From Azohydromonas australica DSM 1124 (lineage in GTDB: Bacteria; Pseudomonadota; Gammaproteobacteria; Burkholderiales; Burkholderiaceae_C), in the NCBI RefSeq assembly GCF_000430725.1, contig NZ_AUMO01000045.1, positions 62,001 to 126,000 on the forward strand: a DNA stretch of 64,000 nt, given 5' to 3'. Position 1 is the first letter of the stretch; each line of letters begins with the position of its first letter. Below are positions 55,734 to 64,000 of the stretch, in pieces. The notes beneath the pieces were generated by a model that searched no databases, was not told the origin of the DNA, and saw nothing but the letters and a program-made list of their open reading frames with translations. The translations under genes and the position numbers were made by a program.

Positions 55734-55853
55734 CTGGCCGCCATGCGCAACGTGACCGCCGACACGGGCCGCAACCCGAGCTGATCGAGCCGCTGGTACC
55801 CGTGGATCCGGTGGTGGTCGACCACCACGGCACGCCCGCCGCGCTTGGCCTCC
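55734..55853 (+). pseudogene. Decayed fragment of an aconitase gene
   Basis: These 120 bases copy the segment 56342-56476 of the acnA gene downstream: CTGGCCGCCATGCGCAACGT is identical at the start, and ATCGAGCCGCTGGT and CACGGCACGCCCGCCGCGCT-like text recurs. Against acnA there are about a dozen substitutions, a one-base deletion (near 55786) and a 15-base deletion (after 55816) that break the reading frame. It is a partial duplication or the remnant of a second aconitase. The remaining 191 bases to acnA show no recognisable feature. Confidence 0.85.
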
Positions 55854-56044
55854 CCGCGGCACCCCGGCACGGCAACCCGCCGTCCCGCGGGCCAGCAGTG
55901 GCTGCACGACGCCTGGGCTCAGGCCCGGTTGCCGGGGCCGCGCCGCTCTGCCCAAGTACCGGGACGCGTGCCGGGGCGCCTTGCCAGGCAGCAGGCGCGG
56001 CTATTGCCCGGATTCCCGGTTCTTCAACAACGGGAGTCCCCACC

Positions 56045-58768
<2,724 letters not shown>

Positions 58769-58790
58769 GGGCTGTCCCGCGCTGAACGCG

Positions 58791-58815
58791 AAAGCCGCCC
58801 GGAGGGCGGCTTTTT
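58791..58815 (+). terminator. Intrinsic terminator after acnA
   Basis: AAAGCCGCCC (58791-58800) pairs with GGGCGGCTTT (58804-58813), GGA triloop, T run at 58811-58815. Confidence 0.93.
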
Positions 58816-58900
58816 CATGCGCAGCAGGCGCCGGGCGCTTCACGCCGCCGTCACGCGCCCTCGCCACAGTGGGTGCGGAACCCTCCGCCCAAGGCCGCCC

Positions 58901-60823
58901 ATGCGACTCCAGCCCCTGCCCTTCGCCCTGCTGGCCGCGCTCGCCGCGGCGGGCCTCCCCGGCTGCTCCAGCACCGACGCTTCCGGCCCGCCCGCCCCGA
59001 GCTTCACCGTCAAGGTGATCGGCTTCAACGACTACCACGGCCACCTGCAGTCGCCGGGCAGCTTCGGGGTGAATGCCGCCGTGCCGGCGGCGAGCCGGCC
59101 GGCCGTGGGTGGGGCGGACTACTTGGCCGCCTACGTCGAGAAGCTGAAGGCGTCCCAACCGCTCAACGTCGTGGTGGGCGCGGGCGATTTCATCGGCGCG
59201 TCGCCGCTGGTGTCGGCGCTGTTCCACGACGAGCCGGCGGTGGAGACGCTCAACCACATCGGCGTGGAATTCAACGCCGTGGGCAACCACGAGTTCGACA
59301 AGGGCCGCGCCGAGCTGCTGCGACTGCAAAACGGCGGCTGCAAGCTGGTGAACGGCGCCGCCGACCCCAACAGCTGCCGCGGCCTGGGCTCGGCCCGGCC
59401 GGGCGGCTTCGACGGCGCGAAGTTCCAGTGGCTCTCGGCCAACGTGGTGGACACGGCCAGCGGCCGGACGCTGCTGCCGGCCTACGGCATCAAGACGTTC
59501 AACGGCGTCCAGGTCGCCTTCATCGGCATGACGCTCAAGGGCACGCCCGGCATCGTCTCGCCGGCCGGCGTGGCGGGGCTGGAGTTCAGGGACGAGGCCG
59601 ACACCGTCAACGCGCTGGTGCCGGGCCTTCGCGCGCAGGGCATCGAGGCGATCGTGGTGCTGGTGCACCAGGGCGGCATGCAGGGCGGCGGCCTGGGCGA
59701 CATCAACGGCTGCGTAGGCGACCTGCGGAACGCCGACGGCAGTGACTCCGAACTGGGGAAGATCGTCCGGCGGCTGGACGACGCGGTGGACCTGGTGGTC
59801 AGCGGCCATACCCACGCGGCCTACAACTGCTCGGCCAACACGGTGGACGTGATCGGCACGGCCGCCGCCCCGGTGAGCACGCCGCGCGCGACGGGCCTGC
59901 CCAACGCCGCCGGGCGCCTGGTGCCCGCGACCAGCGCCGGCGCCCTGGGCCGGGTGCTGACGGACATCGACATCACCATCGACCCGAACCGGCGCGACAT
60001 CGTGGCCGTGTCGCCGCGCAACGTGCTGGTGGACCGGACCGACCCCGCCATCACCGCCAGCGCGCTGCTCAAGCGGGTGGTGGACGGCTACGCGGCGCTG
60101 GTGGCACCCGTGTCGGCGCAGGTGGTGGGCCACGTCGCGCGGGCGATGCCGGCGACGGCGAACGCGGCGGGCGAGATGCCGGCAGGCGACCTGATAGCCG
60201 ATGCGCAGCTCGCCGCGACGCAGCCCGCGGCGCAGGGCGGCGCGGAGATCGCCTTCATGAACCCGGGCGGCGTGCGCAGCCCGGGCTTCGACATTTCGGG
60301 TGCCGCCTATCCCTACGCGGTGAGCTACGGCGACGCCTTCACCGTGCAGCCCTTCGGCAACACGCTAATGACGCTGAACCTGACGGCGCAGCAGCTCAAG
60401 AACCTGCTGGAGCAGCAGTTCGCCGGCTGCCAGGGCCAGGCCACGACGCGCCTCCTGCAGGTGTCCAACGGCTTCAAGTTCACCTGGAAGGCGAGCGCGC
60501 CGGCCTGCGCCAAGGTGACCGACGTGCGCCTGACGCGCATGGACCTGAACGCCACGCCGCCGGTGGCGCTGGCGGCCGAGGAAGTGATCGTCGCCAATGG
60601 CTTGGTGCTGGCTCCCTCAAAGCTCTATCGCATCACCGTGAATAACTTCATCCAGTCCGGCGGGGATGGGTTCACGGTGCTGGCCGGCGGTACGAACGTG
60701 CTGGGCGGGGGGCAGGATATTGATGCGCTGGTGGGTTATCTCGGGAAATTCAAGGCGCCGCGGGGGGCGTATGAGCCGGCGGAGGTGGAATTCAATATTC
60801 CGAGGATTACGTTGGTGCCTTGA
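58901..60823 (+). CDS. Lipoprotein of the 5'-nucleotidase / bifunctional metallophosphatase family
   Basis: The 640-residue lipoprotein has a signal with lipobox GLPGC (Cys17-18 region), then a calcineurin-like metallophosphatase with FNDYHGHL, GAGDFIGASP, NAVGNHEFDKG, VLVHQGG and VSGHTHAAYN. The C-terminal 5'-nucleotidase domain has MNPGGVRS, YGDAFTVQPFGNTL and the substrate loop NNFIQSGGDGF. It would release phosphate from nucleotides outside the inner membrane. The Cys-rich insertion (GGCKLVNGAADPNSC; NGCVGDL) may form disulfides. The start is the ATG at 58901. Its last 150 bases are less GC-rich than the rest. Confidence 0.92.
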   Translation: MRLQPLPFALLAALAAAGLPGCSSTDASGPPAPSFTVKVIGFNDYHGHLQSPGSFGVNAAVPAASRPAVGGADYLAAYVEKLKASQPLNVVVGAGDFIGASPLVSALFHDEPAVETLNHIGVEFNAVGNHEFDKGRAELLRLQNGGCKLVNGAADPNSCRGLGSARPGGFDGAKFQWLSANVVDTASGRTLLPAYGIKTFNGVQVAFIGMTLKGTPGIVSPAGVAGLEFRDEADTVNALVPGLRAQGIEAIVVLVHQGGMQGGGLGDINGCVGDLRNADGSDSELGKIVRRLDDAVDLVVSGHTHAAYNCSANTVDVIGTAAAPVSTPRATGLPNAAGRLVPATSAGALGRVLTDIDITIDPNRRDIVAVSPRNVLVDRTDPAITASALLKRVVDGYAALVAPVSAQVVGHVARAMPATANAAGEMPAGDLIADAQLAATQPAAQGGAEIAFMNPGGVRSPGFDISGAAYPYAVSYGDAFTVQPFGNTLMTLNLTAQQLKNLLEQQFAGCQGQATTRLLQVSNGFKFTWKASAPACAKVTDVRLTRMDLNATPPVALAAEEVIVANGLVLAPSKLYRITVNNFIQSGGDGFTVLAGGTNVLGGGQDIDALVGYLGKFKAPRGAYEPAEVEFNIPRITLVP

Positions 60824-60859
60824 GAGCAGAAAGGCTGCAACAGCTCATGTTTGGCATCC

Positions 60860-61291
60860 TCAGCGCTGCGACGCCAACACCATCTGCGTACACCGAAACA
60901 ACGCAATCGTCTTCCCGGTAGCTTCGTCGGTGACCACCGCATCCCAGACCTGCGTCGTTTTTCCAAGGTGCTGGGCGGTCGCGACGCAGGCAATACTCCC
61001 CTCCCTCACCGTCCCGAGGTGGTTGCTTTTCAGCTCGATGGTGGTGAAGGAGGCGGCGCCTTCGGGCAAATGCGCAATGGTGGCGTAGCCGCAGGTGGTG
61101 TCGGCCAGGGCGACGACGCTGGCCGCGTGCAGGAAATTGTTGGGCGCGAAGTGGAGCTGCTTCACCGGCATGCGGCTGCGCATGCTGCCTTGGCTGAGCT
61201 CCAGCATCTCGATGCCGAGGTAGCCGGGCAGGTATTCCTGGCCGCGCTCGTTCAGCAGCTCGATGGAAACGTCGGGTCGGAGTTTGGACAT
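60860..61291 (-). CDS. Hotdog-fold acyl-CoA thioesterase (PaaI/YiiD-like)
   Basis: The 143-residue protein shows FAPNNFLHAASVVALADTTCGYA, the hotdog helix region, and FTTIELKSNHLGTVREG. Such enzymes hydrolyse aryl- or acyl-CoA thioesters; the substrate is not predictable. The usual catalytic Asp/Glu near the central helix is likely the Asp of ALADTT. It is downstream of leuE on the same strand with a repeat between. Confidence 0.85.
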   Translation of the reverse strand: MSKLRPDVSIELLNERGQEYLPGYLGIEMLELSQGSMRSRMPVKQLHFAPNNFLHAASVVALADTTCGYATIAHLPEGAASFTTIELKSNHLGTVREGSIACVATAQHLGKTTQVWDAVVTDEATGKTIALFRCTQMVLASQR

Positions 61292-61344
61292 GGTTTCCTC
61301 ACATGCAGTTTCTCGACAGGCAACGCCCGGCGGCGTTTCAGCGC

Positions 61345-61374
61345 CTGTCCTTCGACAAGCTCAGGACGAACGGG
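61345..61374. repeat. Dispersed repeat, copy 4 (single arm)
   Basis: TGTCCTTCGACAAGCTCAGG then ACGAACGGG: one arm of the repeat in inverse orientation, lying just after the leuE stop on the minus strand. The partner arm is missing. Confidence 0.78.
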
Positions 61375-61413
61375 TGATGGATCATTTCGCGAACCCTGCG
61401 AATCTCGCCGCCC

Positions 61414-62064
61414 TTATCTCAACGTCGCTCCCGCCAGCTTCACCCCGAAGCCGATGAAGGCCGCGCCCACGCCGCCCGTGCCCGCGGCCGAGAGCTTGCG
61501 ATGGCGCCGGAACTGCGCCGCCAGCTTCGCGCCGGCGAATATCAGCACCGTGAGATAGACCGCGCTGCAGAGCTGCACGATCAGCCCCAGGATCAGGAAC
61601 GACAGCGCCGGGTGCTCATAACCCGGCGCCACGAACTGGATGAAGAAGGACACGAAGAACAGGATCGCCTTCGGGTTCATCAGGCTGATGACCAGCGCGG
61701 TGCGGAAAGGCCGGCTGCCCTTCTCTTCCGAAATATCGCTGGCCGTGTCCGCCTCCTTGGTGCGCCAGCCCTGCCAGCCGGCCTTGAGCAGCTTGAATCC
61801 CAGCCAGGCCAGATACGCGGCACCGGCGTATTTCAGCGCGTAGAACAGCAGCGGATTGCTGTGCAGCAGCCCGGCCACGCCGGTGGCCGAGAGGATCATG
61901 AGAATGGCGTCGCCCAGGAAAATGCCGCAGGCGCCCCGGTAGCCCTGCGCCACGCCGCGGCGCGAGGCCACCGTCATCACGTAGACGGAATTGGGCCCTG
62001 GCAGGAGCACGATGAAGATGGTGCCGAGGATGAAAGTGCTGAGGTCGGTGATGCCGTAGGTCAT
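61414..62064 (-). CDS. leuE: Leucine efflux protein LeuE (LysE/RhtB family)
   Basis: The 216-residue, six-helix exporter matches E. coli LeuE/YeaS along its length: GTIFIVLLPGPNSVYVM, GYRGACGIFLGDAILM, LKYAGAAYLAWLGFKLL, and ALVISLMNPKAILFFVSFFIQF. It exports leucine and related amino acids. The ATG at 62064 begins MTYGITDLSTF. The liv importer at 17777-22287 is its functional opposite but is not linked in an operon. Confidence 0.92.
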   Translation of the reverse strand: MTYGITDLSTFILGTIFIVLLPGPNSVYVMTVASRRGVAQGYRGACGIFLGDAILMILSATGVAGLLHSNPLLFYALKYAGAAYLAWLGFKLLKAGWQGWRTKEADTASDISEEKGSRPFRTALVISLMNPKAILFFVSFFIQFVAPGYEHPALSFLILGLIVQLCSAVYLTVLIFAGAKLAAQFRRHRKLSAAGTGGVGAAFIGFGVKLAGATLR

Positions 62065-62194
62065 CGGCTCATTCTCTCAGCACTCCTGAAGTACCCGCCG
62101 CGACTGCGGCAGCACTTCGCGCCTTCCTGTGGGCGATCCTGGGCCTGCACCGGTGCAGACCGATGGCCGCAGCCACGGCCCCGAGGTACGGCAA

Positions 62195-62217
62195 GCAGCG
62201 GCCACCGGGGCCGCTGC
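62195..62217 (-). terminator. Probable terminator of the toxin-like operon
   Basis: GCAGCGGCC (62195-62203) and GGCCGCTGC (62209-62217) form a perfect 9-bp stem with a 5-base loop, 28 bases beyond the small gene's stop on its strand. The following TTGCC has little T content. Confidence 0.55.
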
Positions 62218-62244
62218 CGGACAAGGCCTCAGCCCCTGGACCGC

Positions 62245-62475
62245 TCAGATCTCATAAACCTTGCCGCCCGTCGGCACACCCTGGCCGCTTCGATAATCGC
62301 TGCCCACGACGACCGCCGTCGGCTGGATATGGTTGAACTGCGCGTAATTGGCAATCGCGGCCTGGGTGAAGGCGCCGGACTCCGCATGGCTGACGTGAGG
62401 CTGCGATTGCTTGCGGTAGTAGGTGATTCTCTCGGTATTCGCAGAGGTCATTGACTGGGTCATGTAGAGGGCCAT
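62245..62475 (-). CDS. Small hypothetical protein, third gene of the toxin-like operon
   Basis: The 76-residue product is not recognised. It is polar, with repeated aromatic and Gln/Ser/Thr positions (ITYYRKQSQPHVSHAESG; NYAQFNHIQPT) and no signal peptide or membrane helix. A clear GGAG ribosome site stands 7 bases before the ATG at 62475, which supports translation. It lies 111 bases after the 305-residue helical gene on the same strand, before a hairpin, so it is probably the last gene of that operon. An accessory or protective role would be a guess. Confidence 0.6.
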   Translation of the reverse strand: MALYMTQSMTSANTERITYYRKQSQPHVSHAESGAFTQAAIANYAQFNHIQPTAVVVGSDYRSGQGVPTGGKVYEI

Positions 62476-62586
62476 GATTTCTCCGTATTGGACAGGTTTT
62501 CAGGTGATGGCTTTGCTTCGCCCCCGGCACGGATCTGCGTTGCCGGTACGGCTGCACCATGCCGGGGTCGTTGCGGGGTGTGCCGG

Positions 62587-63504
62587 TCAGGCGGCTTCGA
62601 GCTCGGGGGCTTGGACAACCAACTCGTCGAATTTCTCCAGGGAACGCCGGAGCGAAATCAGGTCTGCCCCCGTGCCGTCGAAATCGATGATGGTCGGCCT
62701 CTCGTTATCGAGTTGCTGGACGACATCGAGAACGTCTTCGATGCGACGCCCTACCTGCTGCGCCATGATCAGCAGCCGGCCATAGAACAAGGCCACGTCC
62801 GTGAAGTAAGCGAGTTTTTGCCGAGAGATTCCCTGCTGCTCGTGGAGTTCGGCCTCCCGGTGCTGCAACTCATCCAGCAGCGCCAGGGACGATGCCTTCT
62901 TTGCGGATAGCTGATCCAGGAGCTGCCCGGCATTGCGCAGCCCCTCATGGTCATGCCGCATGGCCTCGTTGAACCTGGAAAGCTCCTCGCTCAATGAGCG
63001 AATGCGCCCAGCATCATCTTCCACCAGGGCGGCGATGCCCATGACGGCCCGATCGAGTCCGAGGCAAAAAATCGAACGGATGATGCTGCCCGCCGAGTCA
63101 TCGTTGAGCTCCCGGAGCTTGGCTTGGTGATGCTGCAGCTCGATCTGTGCCCTGTCGATTTGCTCCATCAGCGCATTGACGTGCTCGTGCAAGGCAGCCA
63201 TATCGGCTTGATCCTTGGAAATCTCCACGGTGAGCGCATCAATGTTCTTTTGAAGCGCAAGCGCACTGTCCCTGATCTCGCCTTCGCGCTGAATGATGCC
63301 GGCCACGTCAGCGGCGATGCGCTGCTGCAGCACCTGGCTTTCCTTCTCCTTGCTTTCCGCGCAGGCACTCAGAAATTGGATCTGATCCGTGATGGACTGG
63401 ATATTCGCCTCGGCAGCCTCCCTTTGCTGATCCTTCAGGAGCCCGGCCGACTGCTTCAGCGCCAGCCATACGGTTGCGAAACTTGCTTGTTGCACTGATC
63501 CCAT
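62587..63504 (-). CDS. Helical protein, candidate alpha-pore-forming toxin component B
   Basis: The 305-residue protein is almost wholly helical: long amphipathic heptad-rich stretches at 20-132 and 165-230 flank one hydrophobic segment at about 139-162 (IIRSIFCLGLDRAVMGIAAL), then a third helix LAYFTDVALFYGRLLIMAQQ and a tail FDGTGADLISLRRSLEKF. There is no signal peptide. The layout resembles the B subunits of XaxAB/YaxAB-type toxins and other ClyA/HBL-like alpha-PFTs, but I cannot confirm homology by reading. GACGAGGTGAT is a strong ribosome site before the ATG at 63504. It follows component A by 61 bases. The region is less GC-rich than the core genes. A phage- or SMC-like coiled coil is the main alternative. 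Confidence 0.6.
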   Translation of the reverse strand: MGSVQQASFATVWLALKQSAGLLKDQQREAAEANIQSITDQIQFLSACAESKEKESQVLQQRIAADVAGIIQREGEIRDSALALQKNIDALTVEISKDQADMAALHEHVNALMEQIDRAQIELQHHQAKLRELNDDSAGSIIRSIFCLGLDRAVMGIAALVEDDAGRIRSLSEELSRFNEAMRHDHEGLRNAGQLLDQLSAKKASSLALLDELQHREAELHEQQGISRQKLAYFTDVALFYGRLLIMAQQVGRRIEDVLDVVQQLDNERPTIIDFDGTGADLISLRRSLEKFDELVVQAPELEAA

Positions 63505-63532
63505 ATCACCTCGTCAAGAAGCTCATCAGGCG

Positions 63533-63556
63533 TCCCGGTGTTTGCAGACACCGGGA
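63533..63556 (-). other. Intercistronic hairpin between candidate toxin genes A and B
   Basis: TCCCGGTGT (63533-63541) and ACACCGGGA (63548-63556) form a perfect 9-bp stem with a 6-base loop, located 9 bases after the stop of the upstream gene. No T run follows on the transcribed strand, so processing or stability control is likelier than full termination. Confidence 0.65.
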
Positions 63557-63565
63557 TGGCAGTGC

Positions 63566-64000
63566 TCAGGTGGCCTCGGCGTGCTCAATCACCGCCCGCT
63601 GCTGCTCCAGCTCGACAGTGACTTGGCGCGAAGCCTGCAGGCTCTTGCCGACGATGACTTCCAGGTTCCTGGCCAGCTCCGGCGCCTTGCGGATCGCCTC
63701 GTCGATGGTGGGCGACTGCTGCAGGTAGTGAACAGCCTTTTTCTGCGCTTGGTCCGCAGCCAGCACATACTCATCCGAGAGCCCGTTCACGGCCACCCAC
63801 TGGCAGAGATAGCTGAAGAACATCCTCATAAAACGAGGGTCGCGATATTCACGAATCCGTTCCTCGGAGCTGAGCCCGGCGTCAGGGTCGGTGAGATCCT
63901 TGATTTCCTGCTGGAAACCCTTGCTGGACATGCGGTCGCAGTAGGCCGACATCTGGTCCCAAAACAGGCTGGCATTGGTCAGGGTACCGATGATCTTGCC
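63566..64000 (-). CDS. Helical protein, candidate alpha-pore-forming toxin component A, C-terminal part
   Basis: The reading frame is open to the window edge, so only the last 144 residues are seen; Met at 63952 is internal. The visible part begins GKIIGTLTNASLFWDQMSAY and continues CDRMSSKGF, like the helix after the head domain of XaxA/YaxA-type toxins. It ends in helices separated by a polar segment (SSEERIREYRDPRFMRMFF; VLAADQAQKKAVHYLQQSP). The A-then-B order with a short gap matches xaxAB. Without the N-terminal part the family call stays tentative; other helical bundles would also fit. Confidence 0.55.
   Translation of the reverse strand, partial: GKIIGTLTNASLFWDQMSAYCDRMSSKGFQQEIKDLTDPDAGLSSEERIREYRDPRFMRMFFSYLCQWVAVNGLSDEYVLAADQAQKKAVHYLQQSPTIDEAIRKAPELARNLEVIVGKSLQASRQVTVELEQQRAVIEHAEAT

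Noticed and set aside
55721..56044. Extension of AcnA by 108 residues at the N terminus
   Set aside because: The residues derive from the decayed aconitase fragment and spacer, not from the family N terminus; the ATG at 56045 has a ribosome site and matches homologues.

Overview
This is a chromosomal window from a very GC-rich betaproteobacterium of the order Burkholderiales, most likely Comamonadaceae or a close relative. The evidence is the gene content (a Bug/TctC-type binding protein, a Gram-negative 16-strand porin ending in Phe, rpsU-yqeY, pyrG-kdsA-DUF1330-eno-ftsB, a nas/nir cluster with ybiB and cobA). A dispersed GTTCG..CTGAG..TTGTCGAAG repeat that I recall as frequent in this group also fits. 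No rRNA, tRNA, CRISPR array, insertion sequence or prophage was recognised.

Layout. 1-11456: nitrate assimilation, with nasT (ANTAR regulator, cut by the window edge), the nitrate transporter nasA, an opposed PP2C phosphatase/Ser-Thr kinase, nirB, nirD, the Mo-bis-MGD nitrate reductase, ybiB and cobA (sirohaem synthesis). In front of nasA I read a -24/-12 sigma-54 promoter, directly followed by RNA hairpins that match the ANTAR target. 11485-17666: a flavoprotein, rpsU, yqeY, a DUF442 protein and a CHASE-GGDEF-EAL protein. 17777-22287: a complete livKHMGF branched-chain amino-acid ABC transporter. 22449-27957: pmbA, darP, mog, cysE, trmJ, suhB. 27985-32224: mutS, an Anbu proteasome homologue and an alpha/beta hydrolase, all overlapping by 4 bases. 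32336-38353: pyrG, kdsA, DUF1330, eno, ftsB, then pnuC with a NadR-like kinase (NAD salvage). 38363-43292: hslO, a DUF455 ferritin-like protein, a polar amino-acid ABC pair and a porin. 43408-52149: xerD, a Bug protein, an AEC carrier, queG, tsaE, an amidase, dedA, mutL. 52192-55392: a large lipoprotein of unusual architecture. 55393-58768: a decayed aconitase fragment, then acnA. 58901-62064: a 5'-nucleotidase-family lipoprotein, a thioesterase, leuE. 62245-64000: a less GC-rich accessory operon of helical proteins that look like a two-component alpha-pore-forming toxin, with a small third gene.

Most of the window is core genome. The parts most worth a second look are the sigma-54/ANTAR leader of nasA, the kinase/phosphatase antisense to the nas genes, the candidate toxin operon at the right edge, the RIFT-barrel/toroid/propeller lipoprotein with the aconitase fragment beside it, the Anbu gene without its usual partners, and the stem-loop repeat found only downstream of stop codons. 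All family assignments come from reading motifs and recalled family sequences; no database search was run.
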